Positions 20,089 through 29,315 of a stretch of DNA of 64,000 bases are shown in pieces. The stretch covers positions 124,001-188,000 of the forward strand of contig NZ_KB898472.1 in the NCBI RefSeq assembly GCF_000377645.1, given 5' to 3'. The translations under genes and the position numbers were made by a program. Under the pieces are notes generated by a model. The model saw only the letters and a list, made by a program, of their open reading frames with translations, was not told where the DNA came from and searched no databases. This DNA comes from Thiomonas sp. FB-6. GTDB taxonomy: Bacteria; Pseudomonadota; Gammaproteobacteria; Burkholderiales; Burkholderiaceae_C. The stretch's first letter is position 1; every line of letters begins with the position of its first letter.

Positions 20089-21147
20089 ATGACCATGAAC
20101 ACGCAACTGCAGGATCTGGTGAACCAGGCGCGCGAACAGTTCGCCGCCAGCCCGAGCGCGGCCGAGCTGGAGAACGCCAAGGCCCGGTTCCTGGGCAAGT
20201 CCGGCGCGATCACCGCGCTGATGAAGGACCTCGCGAAACTCTCCGCCGAGGACAAGCGCGCGCAAGGCGCCGAGATCAACCTGGCCAAGCAGGCCATCGA
20301 GCAGGCGCTGCAGGCGCGGCGCGACGCGCTGGCCGAGGCCGAACTGCAGGCGCGCCTGGCCGAGCAGGCCATCGACGTCACGCTGGACGGGCGCGGGCAG
20401 CGCCGCGGCGGGGTGCACCCGGTGATGCGCTCGTGGATGCGCATCGAATCCATTTTCCGCTCCATCGGCTTCGAGGTCGCCGAGGGGCCCGAGATCGAGG
20501 ACGACTGGAGCAACTTCACCGCGTTGAACTCGCCGCAGGACCACCCGGCGCGCTCGATGCAGGACACCTTCTACGTCGACCTCGACGACGCGCGCGGCCA
20601 GCCGCTGCTGCTGCGCACCCACACCTCGCCCATGCAGGTACGCCACGCGCGCGCCCACGTGCAGCGCCACCAGGGCTCGGCGGCCATGCCCGACATCCGG
20701 GTCATCGCCCCCGGGCGCACCTACCGCGTGGACAGCGACGCCACGCACTCGCCGATGTTCCACCAGTTCGAAGGGCTGTGGATCGGCGAGAACGTTTCCA
20801 TGGCCGACCTGAAGGGCGTGTACACGGCCTTCCTGCACGCCTTCTTCGAGCGCGACGACATCGAGCTGCGCTTCCGCCCCTCGTATTTCCCCTTCACCGA
20901 ACCCTCGGCCGAGATCGACATGATGTTCGACAGCGGCCCGCTGCGCGGGCGCTGGCTGGAGATCTCCGGCGCCGGCCAGGTGCATCCGGTGGTGGTGCGC
21001 AACTTCGGGCTGGACCCGGAGCGCCACATCGGATTCGCCTTCGGCTCCGGCATCGAGCGCCTGACCATGCTGCGCTACGGAATCGGCGACCTGCGCCAGT
21101 TCTACGGCTCGGACCTGCGCTTTCTCGAACAGTTCGACGCCGCCTGA
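20089..21147 (+). CDS. pheS: Phenylalanyl-tRNA synthetase alpha subunit
   Basis: 352 residues. N-terminal coiled coil (residues 1-90), then the class II core with [31 protein letters not shown], the [19 protein letters not shown] stretch and motif 3 [18 protein letters not shown]. It forms the alpha2-beta2 enzyme with PheT encoded 51 nt downstream. A second ATG two codons in (20095) is also possible. Confidence 0.97.
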   Translation: MTMNTQLQDLVNQAREQFAASPSAAELENAKARFLGKSGAITALMKDLAKLSAEDKRAQGAEINLAKQAIEQALQARRDALAEAELQARLAEQAIDVTLDGRGQRRGGVHPVMRSWMRIESIFRSIGFEVAEGPEIEDDWSNFTALNSPQDHPARSMQDTFYVDLDDARGQPLLLRTHTSPMQVRHARAHVQRHQGSAAMPDIRVIAPGRTYRVDSDATHSPMFHQFEGLWIGENVSMADLKGVYTAFLHAFFERDDIELRFRPSYFPFTEPSAEIDMMFDSGPLRGRWLEISGAGQVHPVVVRNFGLDPERHIGFAFGSGIERLTMLRYGIGDLRQFYGSDLRFLEQFDAA

Positions 21148-21198
21148 GCCGCCGCGCCCGCCGATCCCCCGAATCCAGATTTCGTCTTCCGCCGATCC

Positions 21199-23619
21199 AT
21201 GCAAGTACCCGAATCCTGGCTGCGCAGTTTCTGCAACCCGAAACCCGGTATCGAGGAGCTCGCCGAAAGCCTCACCATGGCCGGCCTCGAAGTCGAGGAG
21301 CTGCGCGCCGCCGCGCCGGATTTCCGCGGCGTGGTGGTGGCCCGGGTGCTGGAGGTGACGCCGCACCCGGATGCCGACCGCCTGCGCGTGTGCCGGGTCG
21401 ACGCCGGAGGCCCGGCGCCGCTGCAGATCGTCTGCGGTGCCCCCAACGTGGCCGCCGGCATGACCGTGCCCTGCGCCACCATCGGCGCCGAGCTGCCCCC
21501 GGCGGAGCCCGGCGGCAAGGCCTTTCGCATCGGCGCCGCGCGCATGCGCGGTGTGGACTCGCAGGGCATGCTGTGCTCGGCGCGCGAACTCGGCCTGTCC
21601 GTCGACCACTCCGGGCTGCTGGCGCTGGACGGGCAACTGCCGGTGGGCCAGGACCTGCGCGAGGCGCTGCGCCTGGACGAACGCATCCTGGAGATCAAGC
21701 TCACGCCCAACCTCGGCCACTGCATGAGCGTGTACGGCGTGGCGCGCGAACTCGCGGCCATCACCGGCGCCGAACTGCAGCGCCCGCGCTTCGAGCCGGT
21801 GGCGCCGCAGTTGCAGGAGACCCTGCCGGTGCGCGTGCTGGCCGAGGACCTGTGCGGGCGATTCTCCGGGCGCGTGATCCGCGGCGTCGACGCGCGCGCG
21901 CCCACCCCGGCCTGGCTGCGCCAGCGCCTGGAGCGCGCCGGCCAGCGCAGCATCTCCGCGCTGGTGGACATTTCCAACTACGTGATGCTCGAACTCGGGC
22001 GTCCCACCCACGTGTTCGACCTCGACCGCATCGAGGGCGGCCTGGAGGTGCGCTGGGGGCGGGCCGGCGAATCGCTGGAGCTGCTCAACGGCCAGACCAT
22101 CGAGGTGGACGAGCGCGTGGGCGTGATCGCCGCCGGCAAGGGCATCGAGTCCCTGGCCGGCATCATGGGCGGCGAGGCCACCGCGGTGAGCCTGGACACG
22201 CGCAACGTGTACGTCGAGGCCGCGTTCTGGTGGCCCCAGGCCATCCGCGGGCGCGCGCGGCGCTACAACTTCAGCACCGATGCCGGCGCGCGCTTCGAGC
22301 GCGGCGTCGACCCCGCCACCACGGTCGAGCACCTGGAATACATCACCCGCCTGATCCTCGACGTCTGCGGCGGCCAGGCCGGCCCGGTGGACGACCAGCG
22401 CCTGCGCCTTCCCGAGCGCAAGCCGGTGGCCATGCGCGTGGCGCGCTGCGAACGCATCATCGGCACCCCGGTGGGTGCCGAGAGCATGGCGCGCATCTTC
22501 GAGCGCCTGGGCCTGCCGGCCGTGCGCGAAGGGCAGGGCGCCGACGAGCGTTTCGTCGTCACTCCGCCCAGCCACCGCTTCGACCTCGAGATCGAGGAAG
22601 ACCTGGTGGAGGAAATCGCCCGCATCCACGGCTACGCCAACATCCCGGTGCGCCCGCCGCTGGCGCGCCTGTCCATGCTGGCCGAGCCCGAGGGACGGCG
22701 CAGCCAGCACGCGCTGCGCCTGGCCCTGGTCGAGCGTGGCTACCAGGAGACCATCCAGTTCAGTTTCGCCGAGCCGGAATGGGAAGCCGACCTGGCCGGC
22801 AACACGCAGCCCATCGCGCTGCGCAACCCCATCAGCGCGCAAGCCGGCGTGATGCGTTCGAGCCTGCTCGGCGGCCTGCTGCAGACCCTGCGCGCCAACC
22901 TCAACCAGCGTGCGCGGCGCGCGCGCATGTTCGAGGTGGGCCGGGTGTTCCTGCGCGCCCCCGGGCGCGAGGACCTGCAACCCGCCGGCGTGGAGCAGCC
23001 CGTGCGCGTGGGCGGGCTGGCCTACGGGCCGGTCATGCCCACCGGCTGGGCCGCGCCCGAGCGCCCGGTGGACTTCTACGACGTCAAGGCCGACGTGCAG
23101 CAACTGTGCGCAGGCTGCGGCGAGCTGCGCTTCGAGCCGGTGCAGCATCCGGCGCTGCACCCGGGCCGTGCCGCCGCCGTGCTGATCGGCGGCCGGCATG
23201 CCGGCGTGGTGGGCGAGCTGCACCCGCGCTGGGCCCAGAAATACGCGCTGCCCCTGGCCCCGATCGTGTTCGAGCTCGACGCCGCCCTGTTGCAGCAGCA
23301 GCTGCTGCCCCAGCCCCATGCGCTGCCGCGCACCCCCGCGGTGCTGCGCGACCTGGCCTTCGTGCTCGAGGCCGCCGTGCCCGCGGCCGGCGTGCTGGAT
23401 CGGGTCCGCGAACTGCGCGGCGGCGATGCGCGCTGCGCCATCCTGGCCGATGCCGTGATCTTCGACGTGTTCCCGCTGCCGGGCACCAGCACCCGCAGCC
23501 TCGCGCTGCGCCTGAGCCTGCAGGCCGAGGAAACCCTCACCGACGCCCAGGCCGACGCCGCCTGCGCGGCGGTGGTGGAAGCCCTGCACGGCGCCTTCGG
23601 CGCGCGGCTGCGCGCCTGA
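21199..23619 (+). CDS. pheT: Phenylalanyl-tRNA synthetase beta subunit
   Basis: 806 residues, full length. N-terminal OB/EMAP-like tRNA-binding domain (VVVARVLEVTPHPDADRLRVC), B3/B4 editing domain (LVDISNYVMLELGRPTHVFDLD; LAGIMGGEATAV), B5 domain, catalytic-like core lacking motif residues, and the C-terminal FDX-ACB anticodon-binding domain (PAVLRDLAFVLEAAVPA to the end). MQVPESWLRSFCNP is the standard N-terminus. Co-transcribed with pheS and probably ihfA. Confidence 0.97.
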   Translation: MQVPESWLRSFCNPKPGIEELAESLTMAGLEVEELRAAAPDFRGVVVARVLEVTPHPDADRLRVCRVDAGGPAPLQIVCGAPNVAAGMTVPCATIGAELPPAEPGGKAFRIGAARMRGVDSQGMLCSARELGLSVDHSGLLALDGQLPVGQDLREALRLDERILEIKLTPNLGHCMSVYGVARELAAITGAELQRPRFEPVAPQLQETLPVRVLAEDLCGRFSGRVIRGVDARAPTPAWLRQRLERAGQRSISALVDISNYVMLELGRPTHVFDLDRIEGGLEVRWGRAGESLELLNGQTIEVDERVGVIAAGKGIESLAGIMGGEATAVSLDTRNVYVEAAFWWPQAIRGRARRYNFSTDAGARFERGVDPATTVEHLEYITRLILDVCGGQAGPVDDQRLRLPERKPVAMRVARCERIIGTPVGAESMARIFERLGLPAVREGQGADERFVVTPPSHRFDLEIEEDLVEEIARIHGYANIPVRPPLARLSMLAEPEGRRSQHALRLALVERGYQETIQFSFAEPEWEADLAGNTQPIALRNPISAQAGVMRSSLLGGLLQTLRANLNQRARRARMFEVGRVFLRAPGREDLQPAGVEQPVRVGGLAYGPVMPTGWAAPERPVDFYDVKADVQQLCAGCGELRFEPVQHPALHPGRAAAVLIGGRHAGVVGELHPRWAQKYALPLAPIVFELDAALLQQQLLPQPHALPRTPAVLRDLAFVLEAAVPAAGVLDRVRELRGGDARCAILADAVIFDVFPLPGTSTRSLALRLSLQAEETLTDAQADAACAAVVEALHGAFGARLRA

Positions 23620-23664
23620 ATCCGCCCATCCGACGACCGTCTTTCGCGAAGGACCCATCCCATC

Positions 23665-24027
23665 ATGGAAAAACTGGTCACCAGCCTGCAGACCCCGAGC
23701 CTGACCAAGGCCGAGTTGTCGGAACTGCTCTACGAGCGCATCGGGCTGAACAAGCGCGAGTCCAAGGACATGGTGGACGCCTTCTTCGACCTGATCCGCG
23801 ACGCGCTGGCCAGCGGGCAGGACGTGAAGCTGTCCAATTTCGGGAACTTCCAGTTGCGCGACAAGGCGCAGCGTCCGGGGCGCAACCCGCGCACCGGCGA
23901 GATCATCCCCATCCGCGCGCGGCGCGTGGTCACCTTCCACCCCAGCCAGAAGTTCAAGGAGCAGCTGCAAGGCCCCCAGGAAGCGGCCCTGCCGCTGACC
24001 ATCACCGGTACCGCACCCCGCGCCTGA
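23665..24027 (+). CDS. ihfA: Integration host factor alpha subunit
   Basis: 120 residues, slightly longer than E. coli IhfA because of a C-terminal extension. [41 protein letters not shown] and the DNA-intercalating arm [22 protein letters not shown] are diagnostic. It bends DNA as a heterodimer with IhfB. Following pheT is the conserved position across proteobacteria. Confidence 0.96.
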   Translation: MEKLVTSLQTPSLTKAELSELLYERIGLNKRESKDMVDAFFDLIRDALASGQDVKLSNFGNFQLRDKAQRPGRNPRTGEIIPIRARRVVTFHPSQKFKEQLQGPQEAALPLTITGTAPRA

Positions 24028-24072
24028 GCGCCGGGCCCGCTCCCCTCGCACGCCCGCTGAGCCGCGCCCGCC

Positions 24073-24498
24073 ATGACCGCCTCCTCGGATCTGCCGCCGA
24101 TTCCCGCCAAGCGCTACTTCACCATCGGTGAGGTCAGCGAGCTGTGCGGCGTGAAGGCCCATGTGCTGCGCTACTGGGAGCAGGAATTCAGCCAGCTGCG
24201 CCCGATGAAGCGCCGCGGCAACCGGCGCTACTACCAGCACCACGAGGTGCTGCTGATCCGGCGCATCCGCGAGCTGCTGTACGACCAGGGCTTCACCATC
24301 CACGGCGCCCGCGCCAAGCTCAGCCAGGCCCAGGGCGCCGAAGCGCTGCGCGGCGCCGAGACCGCCGCGCCGGTGGTGCTGCCCGGAGTGCCAGCGGTGC
24401 CGCTTCCCGCCGGCGACCCCGCTTCCTGGACACCGGCCGGGCGCGAGGAGCTGCTGCGCGAACTTTTCCTGCTGCGGGAGCTTCTGCGCGGCGACTGA
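24073..24498 (+). CDS. MerR-type HTH regulator downstream of ihfA
   Basis: 141 residues. The MerR HTH is at the N-terminus: [27 protein letters not shown], then [27 protein letters not shown]. The C-terminal part is short, Ala/Pro-rich and ends in a Leu-rich helix, without the cysteines of metal sensors. It belongs to the conserved but poorly characterised MerR gene that follows ihfA in beta- and gammaproteobacteria (YcgE/MlrA-like only in its HTH). Its target is unknown. Confidence 0.85.
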   Translation: MTASSDLPPIPAKRYFTIGEVSELCGVKAHVLRYWEQEFSQLRPMKRRGNRRYYQHHEVLLIRRIRELLYDQGFTIHGARAKLSQAQGAEALRGAETAAPVVLPGVPAVPLPAGDPASWTPAGREELLRELFLLRELLRGD

Positions 24499-24527
24499 AG
24501 CTGCTACACTTTTCGTTTTCGGTCAGT

Positions 24528-24604
24528 CGGGGCGTAGCGCAGCCTGGTAGCGCACCTGCATGGGGTGCAGGGGGTCGGAAGTTCGAATCTTCTCGCCCCG
24601 ACCA
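24528..24604 (+). tRNA. tRNA-Pro (GGG anticodon)
   Basis: 77 nt: acceptor CGGGGCG pairs with CGCCCCG, D-arm TAGCGCAGCCTGGTAGCGC, anticodon stem CCTGC/GCAGG with loop ATGGGGT giving GGG, T-arm with GTTCGAATC, and encoded CCA. A TACACT box at 24505-24510 is a candidate -10. tRNA-Pro at this place is a common integration site; the 3' end is followed by an accessory patch but no direct repeat of the tRNA 3' end was seen. Confidence 0.96.
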
Positions 24605-25129
24605 TCAAGACCGAAAGAGAATCAAGGACTTGCCCCAGGTCCTGAGAAGCCCGCCCTGACATGTCATGCGCGGGCTTTTTCGTGGGCGTTGCTTGCGCGG
24701 CAGATCGCCGCTCAGTGCGCGGGCCGTGCGGGCTGCAAAGTCCGTCGGCACCCCTTGGGGTCGTTCCGGCATCCCCGGAACGGCCGCGTGCCGTTCCACG
24801 GGACGTTATGCCACAGGTCGACGGGCTTCGGGGCAGCGATGACCGTCCGCCGTTTCGCCGCCCATTCCTGCAGCAGTCCCACGAGACAGAGCAGGGCGAA
24901 CAGGGCGAACAGGGCAAGCGCGAAACCGCTGAGGTCGCGGATGCGTGCCGACGAAAAGCACCAGGCCGGGGAGAGCGCGACCCCACCATGGCAGTGCCAT
25001 CGCCGGTCGAGCAGTCAACCTGGGTCGCTGCGCGGTGAGCTCCCTCAACACCCGGCGGGCCGATCCTGCCGGCCTCCACGTCCGCCATCCTATCCCCCTT
25101 GCCGGTAATTCGTGCAAATCGAGGCTATG
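24605..25129. other. Gene-free stretch between tRNA-Pro and the toxin-antitoxin pair
   Basis: No convincing coding region. It holds the tRNA terminator and a short GAACAGGGC-type tandem repeat around 24894-24918. Composition is slightly less GC-rich and less codon-structured than the flanking core genes, consistent with remnant accessory DNA next to a tRNA gene. Confidence 0.5.
24647..24680 (+). terminator. Terminator downstream of tRNA-Pro
   Basis: AAGCCCGC (24647-24654) pairs with GCGGGCTT (24670-24677) followed by Ts; the loop contains the smaller palindrome TGACATGTCA. It sits 42 nt past the tRNA end. Confidence 0.8.
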
Positions 25130-25834
25130 ATGAGCATCAATTTGGACGCCACGACCATGACAGACCTGAGCGAAAAGACCGCCCCCGCAAAGCCATCGGC
25201 CAAGCGCCGTGCAGCGCAGCCAGCAACTGCCTCTGCAGTCGCAAGGAAGTCGGGGCGGGCCGCGGAGGCCGGCGTCATGGTTCATGAGCCGGGCGGCGCG
25301 GTCTCGAAGACTTTGGAAGGGTCGGTCGTAAAGCGAGCCAAGGTGAACATGGCGCCCGGCAAGCACCGGTTGATCACTTATATCCACAGCAAGGGCGTCG
25401 AGGCATTTGTGACCAGCGTCGCCAAAGCGACCCCGATGGAGATCGTCGAGGTCGAGCGGCACGGGATCGACAGCATCTTCCTGAAGGACTTGTCCAAGTT
25501 TATGGACATCCCGGCCGTGCGCATCTTCGACATCGTTGGCATCCCCAAGGCGACGGCAGAGAAGAAGGTTGCGGCCAAGGAACGGATTTCGGGTGCCGGC
25601 GGCCAGGCGGCCCTCGGCCTCGCACGGCTACTGGCTATCGCCAAGAGCATCATCGAGAACTCGACGGCCGCTGAGGCGAAGGACTTTGATGTTGCCAAGT
25701 GGCTGGGCCAATGGATCGAGCGCCCGCAGCCTGTGTTGGGCGGCCGCAAGCCAGCTGATCTCATCGGCACGCCGACCGGACTCGACATGGTCGCCAGGGT
25801 CCTGGGTGCCATCGAGAGCGGGGCTTACCAGTGA
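25130..25834 (+). CDS. Xre/ParS-type antitoxin with toxin-binding domain
   Basis: 234 residues from ATG 25130 (GAGG at 25121-25124); ATG 25157 is an equally plausible start and would leave room for a TATGAT -10 box at 25125. N-terminal 60 residues are Ala/Lys-rich. The middle (RLITYIHSKGVEAFVTSVAKA to MDIPAVRIFDIVGIPKATAEKK) is the Xre-like helical domain, and the C-terminus ends in the MbcA/ParS toxin-binding domain (DFDVAKWLGQWIERPQPVLGG, then LIGTPTGLDMVARVLGAIESGAY). It should neutralise the RES toxin encoded next to it. The stop overlaps the toxin start by 3-4 nt. Confidence 0.88.
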   Translation: MSINLDATTMTDLSEKTAPAKPSAKRRAAQPATASAVARKSGRAAEAGVMVHEPGGAVSKTLEGSVVKRAKVNMAPGKHRLITYIHSKGVEAFVTSVAKATPMEIVEVERHGIDSIFLKDLSKFMDIPAVRIFDIVGIPKATAEKKVAAKERISGAGGQAALGLARLLAIAKSIIENSTAAEAKDFDVAKWLGQWIERPQPVLGGRKPADLIGTPTGLDMVARVLGAIESGAYQ

Positions 25835-26307
25835 TCCTCTGGCGAATCGCTGCCGACACGAGGAGTCATGGCGCCGACGACCTCAGTGGCGCTGGCGCGG
25901 CAAAGAGTCCGGGTCGCTGGAACGATGTTGGACAACCCGTCCTGTACACGGCACCCACGATCGCGATCGCGGTGCTGGAGACCGCTGCGCACATCGACGA
26001 CGGCGGACTGCCGCTGAATCGCTATCTGGTCGAGATCACGGTACCCGACAAGACATGGTCGGCCAGAGAGACCTTGGACATAGGCAGGCTCGACATTACG
26101 TGGTCGGCCATTCCTGCAGGACGCGGTAGCGTGAAGCGGGGTTCCGACTGGATAAGGGGAGGTACGGCAGCACTTCTCGTTGTTCCATCGGTCATCGTGC
26201 CGGAGGAGCCGGCTGTGATCGTCAACACGGGTCATCCTGACGCCGCTGGCCTCAAGGCACGCATCGTCCGCCTATTCGAGTACAACCGCCTGTTCCGCGC
26301 AGCTTAG
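25831..26307 (+). CDS. RES-domain toxin (NAD+-degrading ParT/MbcT-like)
   Basis: 158 residues from a GTG at 25831 overlapping the antitoxin stop. RES-family hallmarks: N-terminal WRIAADTRSH, GAAKSPGRWNDVGQPVLYTA (the R-E/S core with GRWN), AIAVLETAAHID and SVIVPEEPAVIVNTGHPDA. Family members degrade NAD+ or ADP-ribosylate targets when freed from the Xre partner. The pair forms a complete type II module beside tRNA-Pro, with lower GC than its neighbours. Confidence 0.9.
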   Translation: MILWRIAADTRSHGADDLSGAGAAKSPGRWNDVGQPVLYTAPTIAIAVLETAAHIDDGGLPLNRYLVEITVPDKTWSARETLDIGRLDITWSAIPAGRGSVKRGSDWIRGGTAALLVVPSVIVPEEPAVIVNTGHPDAAGLKARIVRLFEYNRLFRAA

Positions 26308-26385
26308 AAGCAGCAGGGGAGACGTTTTCCGGCAAGATACGACGCCGTAAGTTCCACCGCGGCGAACGCCTGTGAGCGTCGCGAC

Positions 26386-26751
26386 GTGGCCCGCGCTGGC
26401 TCCACGCCATGCACCTTGCGCTTCCTCAGCGGCGGTTGCCGCAAAGTGCGCTGGTCTCGGGCGGGCATGGGCAAGCGCCGCGGAGCGCGCGCGATCTATT
26501 TCGTCTCGCGCCCCTGTGGCGAAATCTGGCTGTTGCTGCTTTACGCCAGGTCCGTTGTCGAGCCGAACGAGGTGCTACAGGCTCGGCAAGGCACGGGCCT
26601 GTCCCAGGCTCAGTTCGCCCAGCCCCTAAGCATTTCCAAGCGGACTCTGCAAGAGTGGGAACAGGGGCGACGCTCGCCCTCGGGGGCGGCCCAGGCGCTG
26701 ATCCGCATCGCGCGCAAGCACCCCGAGGTGGTCGGCGAAGCGCTCGCCTGA
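26386..26751 (+). pseudogene. Fused remnant of a HigB-type toxin and HigA/NadS-type antitoxin
   Basis: One 121-codon open frame joins two incomplete parts. The first (residues about 15-54) reads SGGCRKVRWSRAGMGKRRGA then AIYFVSRPCGEIWLLLLYA, matching the middle and end of HigB/RelE-type toxins but missing their first 60 or so residues. The second, from about VVEPNEVLQARQGTGLSQ to the end, is an Xre HTH (SQAQFAQPLSISKRTLQEWE) as in NadS/HigA antitoxins, without its own start region. Deletion fusion of an ancestral toxin-antitoxin operon is the simplest reading; whether the chimera is translated is unknown. Confidence 0.65.
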
Positions 26752-26814
26752 GCGCCGGGGCGGAGGACCCCGGGAATTGACGCATGGCCCAACGAATGCC
26801 AAGGAGGCGCCGAC

Positions 26815-27288
26815 ATGGCGGAACAGCACGAATTCATCAGCCGGGTCGAGTGGACCGGCAACCGGGGCGAGGGCACGCGCAGCTATCGCGGCTATGACCG
26901 CAGCTGGGACATCGCGATTCCGGGCAAGCCGGTGGTGCACTGCTCGAACGATCCGCGCCTGGGCGGCGATCCGGGGCTTGCGAACCCCGAGGACCTGCTG
27001 ATTTCCTCGCTGTCGGCCTGCCACATGCTCTGGTACCTGCACCTGGCCAGTGTCGCGGGCATCGTGGTGCTGGGCTACCGCGACCACGCGGTCGGCGTGG
27101 GCGAGAGCACCCCCGACGGCGCCGGGCGCTTCGTGAAGGCGGTGCTCAGACCCCACATCGTGGTCCGCCGCGGTGCCGACCTGGCCCGCGCCGAAGCCAT
27201 CCACGGCGAAATCGGCAAGGTCTGCTTCATCGCCCGTTCCGTGAACTTCCCGGTGCACCACGAGCCGAGCTTCGAAGTGGTGGACTGA
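26815..27288 (+). CDS. OsmC family protein
   Basis: 157 residues with a perfect AAGGAGG 10 nt upstream of ATG 26815. The OsmC/Ohr fold is shown by NPEDLLISSLSACHMLWYLHLA, which has the redox-active first cysteine, and the second cysteine in EIGKVCFIARSVNFPV. Such proteins are often peroxidase-like detoxifiers of organic hydroperoxides. It is closer to the YhfA/OsmC-like group than classic Ohr; the substrate is not predictable. No partner regulator is adjacent. Confidence 0.85.
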   Translation: MAEQHEFISRVEWTGNRGEGTRSYRGYDRSWDIAIPGKPVVHCSNDPRLGGDPGLANPEDLLISSLSACHMLWYLHLASVAGIVVLGYRDHAVGVGESTPDGAGRFVKAVLRPHIVVRRGADLARAEAIHGEIGKVCFIARSVNFPVHHEPSFEVVD

Positions 27289-27485
27289 GCTCCCGAGCGA
27301 GTTCCGGGCAGGTAGGCTGTCAAGTGGTGCAAACACGCGTAACAAGATGCGACGGAGGACCCGTTTGTCCCGGAAAGTGGATAAATTGACCTCGTCGTTG
27401 TTCCCATCAACTGCGGACGAAACGTCGTTCGCGCGCGCAGGGAGCGACGATCCACCACAGCCAGAACAAGAACTCGAGGGAACGC

Positions 27486-27992
27486 ATGCGACAAGCCGCG
27501 GTGCCGAAACCCGCCGAGCTGCCGGCGGACGAGCGGGCGGCGACGGACGACGCGGGCCTGTCCTGCCTGGTCCTGATCGCGCGCCTGCACGACCTGCCGG
27601 CCGACGGGCCTTCGCTGCGCGACCACCTCGTGCGTCCCAGCGGGGCGCTCAGTCCCATCGACCTGCTGCTGGGCGCGAAGGCCCTGGGCCTGAGCGCGCG
27701 CGCCGTGAAACTGCATCCGTCGGCGCTGGAGCCGGCGCAGCTTCCCTGCATGGCCCTGGTGCCCGACGGCCGGCATTTCGTGCTGGCCCGGCTGGAGTCG
27801 GGCAAGGCCCTGGTGCTGGACCCGGCCAACGGCCGCGACGACCTGCTGGACGGCGCCCAGCTCACGCTGCGCTGGGATGGCGAGTCCATCGTGTTCGGCA
27901 CCTTCGACGAAACTCCGGAGCCGCGGCTGCGCGGCCCTCGCGCCTGGCTGAGCGACTTCGGGCGGGTGTTGGGCTTCCTGTTCGGCGCCTGA
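27486..27992 (+). CDS. Free-standing C39-like peptidase domain protein
   Basis: 168 residues, GAGGG 5 nt upstream of the ATG. Residues 20-130 look like the N-terminal C39 (or C39-like) domain of type I secretion ABC transporters: GLSCLVLIARLHDLPADG, then LSPIDLLLGAKALGLSARAVKL, LPCMALVPDGRHFVLARL and VLDPANGRDDL. No transmembrane or ATPase domain follows: the frame stops and the next gene is an unrelated reductase. A cysteine is present at the expected helix (SCLVLIARLH) and a His at DGRHFVLARL, but activity is uncertain. Either a truncated transporter or a stand-alone adaptor. Confidence 0.6.
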   Translation: MRQAAVPKPAELPADERAATDDAGLSCLVLIARLHDLPADGPSLRDHLVRPSGALSPIDLLLGAKALGLSARAVKLHPSALEPAQLPCMALVPDGRHFVLARLESGKALVLDPANGRDDLLDGAQLTLRWDGESIVFGTFDETPEPRLRGPRAWLSDFGRVLGFLFGA

Positions 27993-28098
27993 GCCTTGCC
28001 GCGTCCGGCCGGCGCCGCGGCGCCGCCTGCAGGATCCCGGCGCGCTTCGTATAGTTTGCGGCGGTACTTTCCACGCCACGCGCCGCGCGCCGCATCCC

Positions 28099-29214
28099 AT
28101 GTCCAGCCTCCTGTTCTCCCCGATCGAACTCGGTCGCCTGCGGCTGTCCAACCGCATCATCGTCAGCCCCATGTGCCAGTACAGCGCCGAGGACGGCAAC
28201 GCGGGGGACTGGCACCGCGTGCACCTGGGGCAGATGGCGCAAAGCGCCGCCGGCATGCTGCTGCTGGAAGCCACCGCGGTGGAGGACATCGGGCGCATCA
28301 CCCACGGCTGCCTGGGCCTGTATTCGGATGCCAACGAGGCAGCGCTGGGCGCGGTGCTGGAGTCCGTTCGCAAGATGGGCTCGCTGCCCATCGGCGTGCA
28401 ACTGGCGCATGCCGGGCGCAAGGGCTCCAGCGCCCGGCCCTGGGACGGCGGCGGGCTGATCGGCACGAGCGACGGCGGCTGGACCCCGGTGGCGCCTTCG
28501 GCGCTGCCCCACGCGGACGGCGAAGCGGCGCCGGCCGAACTCGACTCCGCGGGCCTGGCGCGCATCCGCCAGGCCTTCGTGCGCAGCGCACAGCGCGCGG
28601 TGCGCATCGGCCTGCAGTCCATCGAGTTGCACGTGGCCCACGGCTACCTGCTGCACCAGTTCCTGTCGCCGCTGGCCAACCAGCGCGGCGACGCCTACGG
28701 CGGCAGCGCGCAGGCGCGCATGCGCTTTCCGCTGGAGGTGTTCGACGCCGTGCGCCAGGCCGTGCCCGACAGCGTTCCGGTCGGGGTGCGCGTGTCGGCC
28801 ACCGACTGGGTGGAAGGCGGACTCGACGTGGAACAGACCAGCGCCTTCGCGCTGGAACTCAAGGCCCACGGCTGCGCGTGGATCGACGTGTCCTCGGGCG
28901 GGGTGTCGCCGCGCCAGCGCATTCCGGTGGGGCCCGGCTATCAGGTGCATCTGGCCCAGGCCGTGCGCGAGGCCTGCGGCCTGCCGACCATGACGGTGGG
29001 CCTGATCACCGAGCCGAGGCAGGCCGAGGACATCGTGCGCGAGGGCCGCGCCGACATGGTCGCGCTGGCCCGCGCCATGCTGTGGGACCCGCGCTGGCCC
29101 TGGCATGCCGCGGCCGCGCTGGGCGCCAGCGTCGAGGTGCCGCCGCAGTACTGGCGCAGCGAGCCGCGCGATGCGCGCGGCGTGTTCGCGCACGCCAGCA
29201 TCGGCCAGCGCTGA
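28099..29214 (+). CDS. Old yellow enzyme-family NADH:flavin oxidoreductase (NamA/YqjM-like)
   Basis: 371 residues. FMN-barrel motifs: LRLSNRIIVSPMCQYSAEDG (the SPMCQY pattern is YqjM/NamA-type), QLAHAGRKGS, the paired His in ELHVAHGYLLHQFLSPLANQ, VGVRVSATDWVEGG, and the phosphate-binding GRADMVALARAMLWDPRWPW. It reduces activated C=C bonds with NAD(P)H. Monocistronic by context. Confidence 0.9.
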   Translation: MSSLLFSPIELGRLRLSNRIIVSPMCQYSAEDGNAGDWHRVHLGQMAQSAAGMLLLEATAVEDIGRITHGCLGLYSDANEAALGAVLESVRKMGSLPIGVQLAHAGRKGSSARPWDGGGLIGTSDGGWTPVAPSALPHADGEAAPAELDSAGLARIRQAFVRSAQRAVRIGLQSIELHVAHGYLLHQFLSPLANQRGDAYGGSAQARMRFPLEVFDAVRQAVPDSVPVGVRVSATDWVEGGLDVEQTSAFALELKAHGCAWIDVSSGGVSPRQRIPVGPGYQVHLAQAVREACGLPTMTVGLITEPRQAEDIVREGRADMVALARAMLWDPRWPWHAAAALGASVEVPPQYWRSEPRDARGVFAHASIGQR

Positions 29215-29315
29215 GAGCGCGGTGCGCGCGCAATCCCGGGTCGGCGAGCGGGGTGGCGCGTGCGTGGGATAGTGGGGCTTATCGGATGACTCCGGACCAC
29301 CTCGGGAGACCCCTC

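Noticed and set aside
24528-26800. Integrated island with att repeats at tRNA-Pro
   Set aside because: No integrase gene and no repeat of the tRNA 3' end found downstream.
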